Assembly (NCBI GenBank): GCA_964440805.1
Contig: CAYTTR010000032.1
Span: 1 to 27,390, forward strand
Direction of reading: 5' to 3'
DNA length: 27,390 bases
From: CAYTTR01 sp964440805
GTDB lineage: Bacteria; Acidobacteriota; Aminicenantia; Aminicenantales; Aminicenantaceae
This document shows, piece by piece, positions 14,182 through 21,619 of this stretch. The notes below the pieces were generated by a model. The model made no database searches and was not told the origin of the DNA. It worked only from the letters and a program-made list of their open reading frames with translations. The position numbers and the translations under genes are program-made. Within the stretch, counting starts at the first letter, position 1, and every line of letters begins with the position of its first letter.

Positions 14182-14211
14182 TTGACAAGCAACACCTCAG
14201 ACTACTATAAT
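14182..14211 (+). promoter_or_regulatory. Consensus sigma70 promoter of the DJ-1/PfpI-like lipoprotein gene
   Basis: TTGACA (14182-14187) and TATAAT (14206-14211), both perfect, 18 bases apart. The predicted start near 14218 leaves a leader of about 115 bases before the GTG start. Confidence 0.65.
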
Positions 14212-14283
14212 ACCGTCAGTGGGGTTAATCCATTTAAATAAAAGAATTATACGACCCTTTGCCGGGCAAAAATATAAAAACAG

Positions 14284-14310
14284 CGGGTCTTCTTCCTCTC
14301 TTAAGACCCG
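14284..14310 (+). promoter_or_regulatory. Hairpin in the 5' leader of the DJ-1/PfpI-like gene
   Basis: CGGGTCTT (14284-14291) is perfectly complementary to AAGACCCG (14303-14310), with an 11-base pyrimidine-rich loop. It ends 10 bases before the AGGAGG ribosome binding site. It could stabilise the mRNA or be a regulator site. On the opposite strand it is followed by a T-rich stretch and looks like a weak terminator. Confidence 0.5.
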
Positions 14311-14331
14311 GTGTTTCTGAAGGAGGTAAAT

Positions 14332-14985
14332 GTGAAAAACATCATTTTCGGGCTCTTTTCGGTAGTCCTGATCGGAGCCTTGGTGTTTGTTGCTTGTGAA
14401 CGGAAGGCCGAGGAACCAGCAATTGAGGAGGCTGAACCGGAAATTGAGGAGGCTGAACCAGTGGCGGAACTTGAGGGAAAACGGGTGGCGGTACTCATAG
14501 CCGAGGGATTCCATGACGGAGAGACACTTAAACCCAAAGCCTTTCTGGAAGAGCATGGAGCTGAGGTTGTTGTCCTTGGCCCTGCTGTAGGCGAAGTAAA
14601 GGCTTACAACAGCGATCAAGTGGTAGACATTGAAAAGGCAGTAGATGAGGTTGAGGTTGCTGATTTCGATGCTCTCATTCTCCCCGGCGGCCAAGGCCCT
14701 GCAGTCTTAAGGGAGCATGAGGCTGCTGTAGCTTTCACCAAAGCCTTTCTTGAATCCGGAAAACCTGTAGCAGCCATCTGTCATGGTCCGCAAGTTCTCA
14801 TAACAGCCGGTGTGGTTGAAGGCCGCTCCATGACCTGCACAGCTTCAATTGCCGATGAACTCCAAGAAGCAGGGGCTGAATATCTCGATGAACCGGTGGT
14901 GGTGGATGAAAACTTGATCACATCACGCGTTCCAGATGATCTCCCCGCATTCAACGAAGCAATTCTCAATGCCCTGAAGAAGTAA
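14332..14985 (+). CDS. DJ-1/PfpI family lipoprotein
   Basis: The start is GTG 14332, placed by AAGGAGG ending 5 bases upstream; the upstream in-frame GTG at 14311 has no such site. The protein has 217 residues. Residues 1-21 are a lipoprotein signal ending FVAC (C22). An acidic linker of Glu, Pro and Ala follows, encoded partly by an 18-base repeat of period 21 (14421-14459). The DJ-1/PfpI domain runs from about residue 45 (GKRVAVLIAEGFHD) to the end. The nucleophile elbow AICHGPQVL carries C150, LPGGQGPAVL is the preceding loop, and LITSRVPDDLPAFNEAIL closes the domain. Relatives include PfpI proteases, chaperones and deglycases; the activity here is unknown. A periplasmic lipid-anchored form is unusual. 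It is monocistronic. Confidence 0.88.
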   Translation: MKNIIFGLFSVVLIGALVFVACERKAEEPAIEEAEPEIEEAEPVAELEGKRVAVLIAEGFHDGETLKPKAFLEEHGAEVVVLGPAVGEVKAYNSDQVVDIEKAVDEVEVADFDALILPGGQGPAVLREHEAAVAFTKAFLESGKPVAAICHGPQVLITAGVVEGRSMTCTASIADELQEAGAEYLDEPVVVDENLITSRVPDDLPAFNEAILNALKK

Positions 14986-15524
14986 TTCTTCCCCGTAAAT
15001 TCAACAAACTGAGTACAGTTGATTAGCCGGAGCCATTCATATAAAAGGCCGATACCTTTTATATAACAATAACCATGAATGGCTTAAGAGAAATTCCCCT
15101 GACGTACATAAAGAAAGTAAGTTTCTAAATCTCTGTCATTAGAGTTAATCTAAAATCGGCCTTTTTTACCTTTCAAGCGGGCTGATTTTACCGCATCTAC
15201 ATCTTTATAGGACAGTTTAGGGGGAAGCGCCTTAGCTGAGTTGTCCTGCGCCTCAGAACTGCAGTAACCTCCACTCGGGAATAATCAAGCCTATTCAATA
15301 AACAGAGGTTGTTTACCTATTTACCTTTTTTTTAAAACCAAGGGGACAAACACATGATCCATCTGCTTCTTTCTTAGAGAAATTCTCCTTTTCCAGAAAA
15401 TCAGAAATCAAGACCATATCACTCCTTGTCAGGCAAAGGAAGAGCAGACAGGAAAGACTGGACTCTTTAGGCTGCGTGAAATACAATAGGAGAGCTTGCC
15501 CAGGAAAAATACGGAGGAGGAACA
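14986..15524. other. Gene-free 539-base gap with several inverted repeats
   Basis: No convincing ORF on either strand. The first part (15007-15167) holds AACTG-AGTA-CAGTT (15007-15020), a nested repeat and a long-range repeat described as a separate feature. A second part (about 15208-15270) has CTGAG/CTCAG and CAGTT/AACTG pairs. A T8 run is at 15327-15334, and the rest up to the GH97 ribosome binding site is featureless. Some of it is probably the 3' end of the DJ-1 transcript or a small RNA. Confidence 0.5.
15031..15167 (+). ncRNA. Candidate structured RNA or 3'-end element with nested and competing stems
   Basis: AGCCATTCAT (15031-15040) pairs perfectly with ATGAATGGCT (15075-15084). Inside it, ATAAAAGG (15041-15048) pairs with CCTTTTAT (15055-15062) around a 6-base loop. 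The same region, AAAAGGCCGAT (15043-15053), is also perfectly complementary to ATCGGCCTTTT (15155-15165), which runs on into a T6 tract. The two pairings exclude each other, as in a terminator/antiterminator switch, or the long stem could close a multi-hairpin RNA. Two small hairpins lie between (AGAAA/TTTCT, CTCT/AGAG). No known RNA family is recognised and no clear promoter was found. Confidence 0.35.
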
Positions 15525-17522
15525 ATGGCCTACCCCTGGAACTTGAAAAATTTACTCTTTCTTATCCTGGGAATTTCTTTATGTCTCTCTTCAGCTCTTT
15601 TGGCTGAAGAAGAGGAACTCCTTTCCCCGGACGAAAGAATAAAAGTTAAAATTTCCATCTGGGAACGCATCACCTATTCAGTCCACTATGACAGTCAGGA
15701 AATTATTGCTTCTTCACCTCTATCGCTTAAAACAAATGAACAGGGTATTCTTGGCGAAAAGCCCCGCCTTACGAGCTCAAACAGCCGCACTGTAAAAGAA
15801 GTCATCCGCCCAATTGTCCCTGTAAAATCCAAAGAAATTGAAAATCATTACAACCAACTAACTCTTACCTTCGAAAACAACTATCAACTGGAATTCAGGG
15901 CCTATAATGACGGCTTAGCCTACAGATTCGTCAGTACTTATGAGGGTCCACTCCAGGTTATAGATGAGGAAGTCACTCTAAATTTCAATAAAGACCACAA
16001 GGTCTTCTTCCCTGTCGAAGAAAGCTTTCTTACCCATTCAGAAAGGCTCTACCAGTATCTTTCACTAAGCCAGATAAACTGGGAGCAAATGGCCAGCCTG
16101 CCTCTTCTGGTTGATATAAAAGACGGGCCCAAGATAGGAGTAACCGAAGCTTCGTTAATCGATTACCCCGGTCTTTATCTTACCGGGAACTCCAACTTAT
16201 CCCTGAACGCTAAATTTCCCGCTGTAGCCCTCAGGGAAAGGCAGACCAGGGACCGGACAGTGGAAGCAGTGCTCCGGGCAGCCCATATTGCTGAAACCAG
16301 GGCTCCCCGTTCTTTCCCCTGGCGAGCCCTGGTTATAGCCGAAAAAGACGGTGACCTAATTGAAAGCCAGATGGTCTACAAGCTTTCACCTGACCTGATG
16401 ATTGATGATCCTTCCTGGATAAAACCAGGCAAAGTAGCCTGGGACTGGTGGAATAATCTGAATATTTACGGAGTAGACTTTGCCGCGGGAATAAATACAG
16501 CCACTTATAAGTATTTCATCGACTTCGCCTCTTCCCACGGAATTGAGTATATAATTATGGATGAAGGCTGGTCGGATACAACCGACCTTTTTAAGGTGAA
16601 TACCGACCTAAACATGGAAGAGATATTAAGTTACGGCAGTGAGAAAAACGTAGGCATTATTCTCTGGGTAGTCTGGAAAACCCTTGATGATCAACTGCAA
16701 CCGGCTCTTGATCTTTTTGAAAAATGGGGCGTAAAAGGCATAAAAGTCGATTTCATGCAGCGCGACGACCAGTGGATGGTTAACTACTGCTGGAAAATAG
16801 CTGAAGAAGCCGCTAAAAGAAAACTTCTTGTTAACTTCCACGGCGCCTACAAACCCGCCGGACTCCGCCGGGCCTATCCCAATGTTCTCACCCGTGAGGG
16901 TGTTCTCGGGCTTGAGCATTCCAAGTGGAGCCGGCAGCCTACTCCCGAACATAACCTTACCATACCCTTTATCCGCATGTTGGCCGGGCCAATGGATTAT
17001 ACCCCCGGAGCCATGGTCAACGCCCAGGAAAAAGATTTCGCCCCTCTCTTCTCAACGCCCATGAGTTTGGGAACAAGATGCCATCAACTGGCTATGTACG
17101 TGGTCTACGAAAGCCCCCTCCAGATGCTGGCCGACAGCCCCACCCGCTACCTGCGGGAAAAAGAATGTCTGGATTTTATTGCCGAAGTACCGGTTACCTG
17201 GGATAAAACCCGGGTTCTTGAGGCCGCGGTCGGAGATTATGTTCTTATAGCCCGCCAAAAAGGAGACCACTGGTACGCAGCCGCTATGACCGATTGGACT
17301 CCGCGGGAACTAACTCTGGACCTTTCTTTCCTTGAACCGGGTTCTTATCAAGCCGAAATCTTCCGGGACGGAATAAACGCCGGCCGGAACGGAAACGATT
17401 ATAAAAAAATTGTCACTACCGTTACTTCTCCCTCAACCATAAAAATAAAGCTGGCTCCGGGAGGCGGTTGGGCAGCCCGGTTCAGCAGATTAAAAAAAGA
17501 ACCCCCAAACGTTTCACCTTGA
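15525..17522 (+). CDS. GH97 family alpha-glycosidase, probably retaining alpha-galactosidase type
   Basis: A secreted glycosidase of 665 residues. The ATG follows GGAGGAGG. A signal peptide (~1-27) ends LLAEE. The N-terminal beta-super-sandwich domain (to ~280) is followed by the catalytic barrel starting at KVAWDWWNNLNIYGVDF, with EYIIMDEGWSD and GIILWVVWKTLDDQ. GIKVDFMQRDDQ supplies D409 at the place of the nucleophile of the retaining branch (Asp415 in Bacteroides GH97b, as recalled). E464 (GLEHSKW) lies 55 residues further, the spacing expected for the acid/base. E458 fits a calcium ligand. Inverting SusB-type enzymes lack that Asp. The C-terminal beta domain runs from about 565. It is the first gene of a likely operon with the Trm112-like and GT9 genes. 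Confidence 0.9.
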   Translation: MAYPWNLKNLLFLILGISLCLSSALLAEEEELLSPDERIKVKISIWERITYSVHYDSQEIIASSPLSLKTNEQGILGEKPRLTSSNSRTVKEVIRPIVPVKSKEIENHYNQLTLTFENNYQLEFRAYNDGLAYRFVSTYEGPLQVIDEEVTLNFNKDHKVFFPVEESFLTHSERLYQYLSLSQINWEQMASLPLLVDIKDGPKIGVTEASLIDYPGLYLTGNSNLSLNAKFPAVALRERQTRDRTVEAVLRAAHIAETRAPRSFPWRALVIAEKDGDLIESQMVYKLSPDLMIDDPSWIKPGKVAWDWWNNLNIYGVDFAAGINTATYKYFIDFASSHGIEYIIMDEGWSDTTDLFKVNTDLNMEEILSYGSEKNVGIILWVVWKTLDDQLQPALDLFEKWGVKGIKVDFMQRDDQWMVNYCWKIAEEAAKRKLLVNFHGAYKPAGLRRAYPNVLTREGVLGLEHSKWSRQPTPEHNLTIPFIRMLAGPMDYTPGAMVNAQEKDFAPLFSTPMSLGTRCHQLAMYVVYESPLQMLADSPTRYLREKECLDFIAEVPVTWDKTRVLEAAVGDYVLIARQKGDHWYAAAMTDWTPRELTLDLSFLEPGSYQAEIFRDGINAGRNGNDYKKIVTTVTSPSTIKIKLAPGGGWAARFSRLKKEPPNVSP

Positions 17523-17562
17523 GTGATGCTTTATGATAAGATAATTGAAAAAGGAGAGACTG

Positions 17563-17751
17563 ATGCCCATCGACGACAAACTGCTTGAAATTCTGGCCTG
17601 CCCTCTATGCAAAACCGATGTCAAGCTGACCGCTGACGAAAAAGGCTTGAAATGCATCAAATGCCACCGCGTCTATCCCATAAAAGATGATATTCCGGTA
17701 ATGCTCATCGATGAGGCGACCATTGAGCCGGACCGAAAAACCAAAGATTAA
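17563..17751 (+). CDS. Trm112-like (UPF0434/YcaR) small zinc protein
   Basis: A protein of 62 residues. ATG 17563 is chosen because AAGGAG lies 7 bases upstream; an in-frame TTG at 17545 would overlap that site. The pattern LLEILACPLCKTDVKL...LKCIKCHRVYPIKDDIPVML is the Trm112 fold, with two CxxC pairs binding zinc. In eukaryotes and archaea Trm112 activates methyltransferases. Bacterial members are often found beside lpxK/kdsB or other LPS genes and have no settled function. It starts 40 bases after the GH97 gene, and its end overlaps the GT9 gene. Confidence 0.85.
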   Translation: MPIDDKLLEILACPLCKTDVKLTADEKGLKCIKCHRVYPIKDDIPVMLIDEATIEPDRKTKD

Positions 17752-18793
17752 AAATTCCTGGAAGAAAAAGATACTTCTCATCCGGCTGAGGCGGATAGGC
17801 GACATCTTAATGACCTCGCCGGCTGTAACCGCCTTAAAAGAACATTTTCCCGAAAGCCGGCTATTCTATATTGTCGAAGAACCTTACCGCGAACTTGTTG
17901 AGGGAAATCCATATCTTGATGAAGTGATTGTTTTACCGGCCGGACAAAGCCGGCAGGAGTTTTTCGCCCTCATCGGGAAAATAAGAAAAAGCCGCTTTGA
18001 CGCTGTAGTTGATTTCCACGGAGGCCCGAGGGCGGCTCTGCTGACTCTATTTTCGGGTGCCAAAACAAGGATTGGTTATAAAGTAAAATATAAGAGCTTT
18101 ATCTACCATCAGAAAATCTCCCGCGGAAGCCTAACTTCGCCAGTCCACAGTGTGGAGAATCATCTAAATCTGGTAAGAGCCCTAAGCGTTCCATCAGACT
18201 TAAAGCCTCCTCTATTCATGCCTGAGGCTCAGGAAGAAGAACGAAACAAAGTGGAATCTCTTCTTGAGGCTAACAACCTGAGGTCTTTCAACCTGATTAT
18301 TCTTCACATAAGCGCCGGCAATTCTTTCCGGCACTGGGGCCAAGAAAATATTGTCAAACTCCTTTCCCTGTTGAGCCAGCACAAGGAATTGCGGGTTATC
18401 TTAGTAGGTTCGAAGGAAGATGAGCCTGTATCAAGCCGAATTATTAATCAGTCGCCTCCGGTTGTATCGAACTTTACCGGGCTTCTTAATCTAAGGGAGC
18501 TTCGTTTTCTTATCCGGAAGGCGGCTTTTTTTATCGGTCCCGACAGCGGCCCGATGCACATCGCCGCCACTACCGATACTCCTATCATTGCTTATTTCGG
18601 CCCCACTCTTCCCGCTCATTTCTCTCCCTGGATGAAAGAAGCGGTCATTCTGCAGAAAGAGCTAAACTGCCGCCCCTGCCGTCAACGCCAATGCATTCAC
18701 AACGATTTCCGCTGCATCCGCACCATATCTCCCCAGGATGTCTATCGTTCAATAATGGGGGACATTCCCCAAAGGGACACCCATTCCCCTTAA
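17711..18793 (+). CDS. Glycosyltransferase family 9 (LPS heptosyltransferase-like)
   Basis: A protein of 360 residues from ATG 17711. That ATG has no ribosome binding site; a TTG at 17723 preceded by GAGG may be the real start, and the conserved part begins only at KKKILLIRLRRIGDILMTSPAVTALK. The GT9 hallmarks are IGDILMTSPAV, HGGPRAALLTLFSGAKTRIGY, the ADP-heptose-binding ILHISAGNSFRHWGQENI and FIGPDSGPMHIAATTDTPIIAYFGPT. Near the C-terminus NCRPCRQRQCIHNDFRCIRTISPQDV is a Cys-rich stretch usual in this family. It should add heptose from ADP-heptose to the LPS core at the inner face of the inner membrane. Together with rfaE1 and rfaE2 it gives a coherent heptose pathway. It overlaps the Trm112-like gene by up to 41 bases and converges on the GH2 gene, 13 bases away. 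Confidence 0.88.
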   Translation: MRRPLSRTEKPKIKNSWKKKILLIRLRRIGDILMTSPAVTALKEHFPESRLFYIVEEPYRELVEGNPYLDEVIVLPAGQSRQEFFALIGKIRKSRFDAVVDFHGGPRAALLTLFSGAKTRIGYKVKYKSFIYHQKISRGSLTSPVHSVENHLNLVRALSVPSDLKPPLFMPEAQEEERNKVESLLEANNLRSFNLIILHISAGNSFRHWGQENIVKLLSLLSQHKELRVILVGSKEDEPVSSRIINQSPPVVSNFTGLLNLRELRFLIRKAAFFIGPDSGPMHIAATTDTPIIAYFGPTLPAHFSPWMKEAVILQKELNCRPCRQRQCIHNDFRCIRTISPQDVYRSIMGDIPQRDTHSP

Positions 18794-18806
18794 TGTAATA
18801 ACCTCT

Positions 18807-21458
18807 TTATCTAATGATTATGGGCAGCTCAAAATCTTCCAGATTCCATCCGCTTACCCGGACAAGGGGCGCCTCGCCATGAAGATCCTCAGAGTTATAA
18901 ACTCCTGATACGGTTTTACTTTCTCCTGGAAGAATGGAGATATAATTGTCATCCCAGTAGATAGGCAAAACCGAGTTTCCGCTCTCTTTTCCCACAATAC
19001 TTACATAGATAAAAAAGGCAAGAGTATCTGATATGTTTTTCAATATTACTGTGACTTTTTCCTTGGCACCAGTATTTTCAAAATTATGCTGAACCTTGAG
19101 TTCAGCTTCAGGCAGGTCATTAAGGGCTGTAAAATCAGCATATTCTTTTACAGGAGTAACGAACCACTTGGTTGCCGGATAATCCATCACCTCTTTCTTA
19201 GTTGACAGCCAGTAAAAGTTATCGCTTACTTGATTGCCCGCTTTATCTTCAAGTTTAAGGTCGATAAAATAAACCGGACTCAGCTCAGGCAGGTCAGGTG
19301 TCTGGATTATTTGATTTGAAGTCAAGCCCTCTATCTGAACATCTTTAACCTGGCTGAATTTTTCTTTGCTCTGGAAATCAAAAACCCTTATTTTCGCCGT
19401 TAAGTCATTCCGGGGAGCTCGGCCGAAATTAACCGCATAAATTCCCTTGTTCCGGTAGTGATAAAGAATGTTTACGGGCTGAGAAGCTTTCTTGGCACCG
19501 TAAAAGGCTCCGTTGGGCATAAGATAGTAGTCGTAGAGCTGCCAATAGAGCTTGGGCCAGGCGGCATTCAACATCCACTGGATTACACCCTTGGATTTGT
19601 GTTTATGGGCAGCGAAAGCTTCAAACATAGCCCGCCCAGCCTCATAATTCATGACCTGGGCTTTCCGGTCAAAATCGAGGATGTCCTTGGCTTCACCGTA
19701 ACGGTTGGTTAGAGCCTCGAGATAACGGTCAATATTACTGAACTGCTTGCGAGCACAATGATATTCCCAGTAATCGTTGACGGGCCAGAGACGTTCTTCC
19801 GGCAGCATTTTCTTCAGACTTTCCAACGGCGGCGGCTGAGGGCCGGGCCCGGTTTCAGTGTTGAAGCCGTAGGCTCCCCCATAAGATTCATCCTCAAACC
19901 AGTAAATAGGAGGGACATAATCATAAGGGCCGTGCATTTTAACGCCTGTAGCTCCACTCACTTCACTTATAAGCCGGGCTGCAGCGGCCAGGTAGGGCCG
20001 GGTTTGGTCATACTCCTCCAGAATCTTTACATATTTTCTTTCCAGCTCAGGCTTAGGTAATTTATCGCTTCCTACCAGCCAGACGAAAATACTGGGATGA
20101 TTGCGCAGCCAAACCACCTGATCCCGGAAGGAGCGAGCCACAAGTTCCATTTCTTCCGGTGTCTGTACTCCTCCATATTGGCCGCAGGCTTTGCCCATAT
20201 ATTCGTCCCATTCCCATTGGCAGCTCCAGCCGGCCATTAATAATATCCCCTGCTCATCACATAGGCTGTAAAGCTGGCGGCCGCTTCCCCAGAATCCCTC
20301 GAGGCGAATAGCGTTTAAATTCATATGCTTGGTATATTCGACTTTAGCTTTTAGTGTCCGGCGGTCATCAGCCAGAAATATATCATCCACCCAGCCGCCG
20401 CCGCGAATTAAAACTTTCCTGCCGTTTATTTTAAAGCCCCGGTGACCGTCATCATCGATATAATCTTCAACCCGGCGGATACCGAAGGTTATTTTCTTCT
20501 CTTCGGAAATCATGTCCCCTGTAAAAAAAATAAGCTTGAGGCCGTAAAGATTCGGTTCCCCCAGATCATGAGGCCACCATAAGCGGGGATTCTTAAGTTG
20601 AAGCTCCCGGTAATGCTCCGGGAGAAAAGAGATGATTTTTCTTTCTCCCGGACTTAATTGTACCTTCTGACTGAAGGAGTTTTCTTCCAAAGTTCCCACA
20701 AGCATTCCCTCAACCGGATTATCCGAGTAATTAACAAGCTCTGCCGAAACAGTCAAGGATGCTTTATCCAAAGTGTTTAAATCAATTTCGCTGGTCACAA
20801 AGGGATTTTCTATTGAAACTGGACCACTTAAATAGAGTGTAACCGGACGCCAGATGCCCATATTCTGGTCAGGCGGCTTGGGATTCCAATCGACAAAGCC
20901 TATCGTGAAATCCCCGAGCCTTGGCGGAAAAACTTCAATTGCCAGAATGTTTTTACCGGGCTTTACAAATTCTGCGATGTTCAATTTAAAAACTCGAAAG
21001 GAGCCAAAAATTTCTTCAATTGTGCCAATCTGCCGGCCATTGAGCCAGATATTAGCCCTGTAATTTATTCCTTCAAAGCCAAGGCGGGCATAGGACAATT
21101 TATTGTTAACAGGAAGTTCAAATTCCTTTCTGTACCACCAGGGACAGGCAAACCTCTCTTCAGGTATTTTTTCCAGGTTTTTCCCGAAAAAAGGATCCGG
21201 ATATTCGCCGTTTTCAATTAAGGCGGCCAAAACCGTGGTGGGGACTGAAGCCTCATACCATTCAGCCGCATTAAAAACCGGACCGGAAATTAGGTCTCCC
21301 TTTTCCTTAATCTTTTCTGACGACTGGATAAACCACCCGTCGTCAAGAAGTATCTCATATTGAATTGATTCCTCTTTCTTCCGGCATGAAGAAAGTAGTA
21401 AAAAAAGCGCTGTTAGAGCAAATAAAAATAAGTGCCCCTTTTTTCGAGGGATAGACAT
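18807..21458 (-). CDS. GH2 lipoprotein, exo-beta-D-glucosaminidase/beta-mannosidase-like
   Basis: A protein of 883 residues. The start has AGGAG upstream. The lipoprotein signal ends LFLLLSSC (C25). The order of parts is a jelly-roll sugar-binding domain (~40-215, with WYRKEFELP, GINYRANIWLNGRQIG and WNPKPPDQNMGIWRPV), an immunoglobulin-like domain (~220-330), and the GH2 barrel (FGIRRVEDYID, KINGRKVLIRGGGW, LNAIRLEGFWG). The acid/base position reads WLVGSDK (D465) instead of the usual Asn-Glu. This is as in CsxA-type exo-glucosaminidases (Asp469 recalled). E535 (FNTETGPG) is the nucleophile, 70 residues further. C-terminal beta domains follow. It should remove terminal beta-linked glucosamine or a related sugar from oligosaccharides at the cell surface. 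The assignment rests on this motif; mannosidase activity is the alternative. Confidence 0.87.
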   Translation of the reverse strand: MSIPRKKGHLFLFALTALFLLLSSCRKKEESIQYEILLDDGWFIQSSEKIKEKGDLISGPVFNAAEWYEASVPTTVLAALIENGEYPDPFFGKNLEKIPEERFACPWWYRKEFELPVNNKLSYARLGFEGINYRANIWLNGRQIGTIEEIFGSFRVFKLNIAEFVKPGKNILAIEVFPPRLGDFTIGFVDWNPKPPDQNMGIWRPVTLYLSGPVSIENPFVTSEIDLNTLDKASLTVSAELVNYSDNPVEGMLVGTLEENSFSQKVQLSPGERKIISFLPEHYRELQLKNPRLWWPHDLGEPNLYGLKLIFFTGDMISEEKKITFGIRRVEDYIDDDGHRGFKINGRKVLIRGGGWVDDIFLADDRRTLKAKVEYTKHMNLNAIRLEGFWGSGRQLYSLCDEQGILLMAGWSCQWEWDEYMGKACGQYGGVQTPEEMELVARSFRDQVVWLRNHPSIFVWLVGSDKLPKPELERKYVKILEEYDQTRPYLAAAARLISEVSGATGVKMHGPYDYVPPIYWFEDESYGGAYGFNTETGPGPQPPPLESLKKMLPEERLWPVNDYWEYHCARKQFSNIDRYLEALTNRYGEAKDILDFDRKAQVMNYEAGRAMFEAFAAHKHKSKGVIQWMLNAAWPKLYWQLYDYYLMPNGAFYGAKKASQPVNILYHYRNKGIYAVNFGRAPRNDLTAKIRVFDFQSKEKFSQVKDVQIEGLTSNQIIQTPDLPELSPVYFIDLKLEDKAGNQVSDNFYWLSTKKEVMDYPATKWFVTPVKEYADFTALNDLPEAELKVQHNFENTGAKEKVTVILKNISDTLAFFIYVSIVGKESGNSVLPIYWDDNYISILPGESKTVSGVYNSEDLHGEAPLVRVSGWNLEDFELPIIIR

Positions 21459-21510
21459 AACCGTCTCCTCTTATTGTTATTGAAATCAAGAACCTGAAGC
21501 AAGCAGACAA

Positions 21511-21538
21511 ATTATATATAAAGAAAGAGGAAAATCAA
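21511..21538 (-). promoter_or_regulatory. Candidate promoter of the GH2 gene
   Basis: TTGATT (21538-21533) and a perfect TATAAT (21516-21511) on the minus strand, 16 bases apart. The leader would be about 45 bases with AGGAG near its end. Confidence 0.5.
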
Positions 21539-21540
21539 AG

Positions 21541-21564
21541 AGGGGGAACGTCCCCCTTTCTTTT
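21541..21564 (+). terminator. Compact GC hairpin with T-rich tail in a divergent gap
   Basis: AGGGGGA (21541-21547) pairs perfectly with TCCCCCT (21551-21557) around ACG, followed by TTCTTTT. It has the form of a plus-strand terminator, but no plus-strand gene ends nearby. It may insulate the O-antigen ligase operon or act in its leader. Confidence 0.5.
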
Positions 21565-21619
21565 ATGGTTGACAGGTCTTATAAAGGCTGGGAAAATAGG
21601 GAAAATTAGGAGAAAAGTG

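Noticed and set aside
15043..15165. The 11-base complementary ends as terminal repeats of a small mobile element
   Set aside because: No target-site duplication is seen at the ends, and one end is buried in a second inverted repeat. A folded RNA explains both better, though copy number in the genome was not tested.
15313..15525. Minus-strand ORF of 70 codons in the gap before GH97
   Set aside because: No ribosome binding site or ATG at its start, a composition like random translation, and it covers the likely GH97 promoter.
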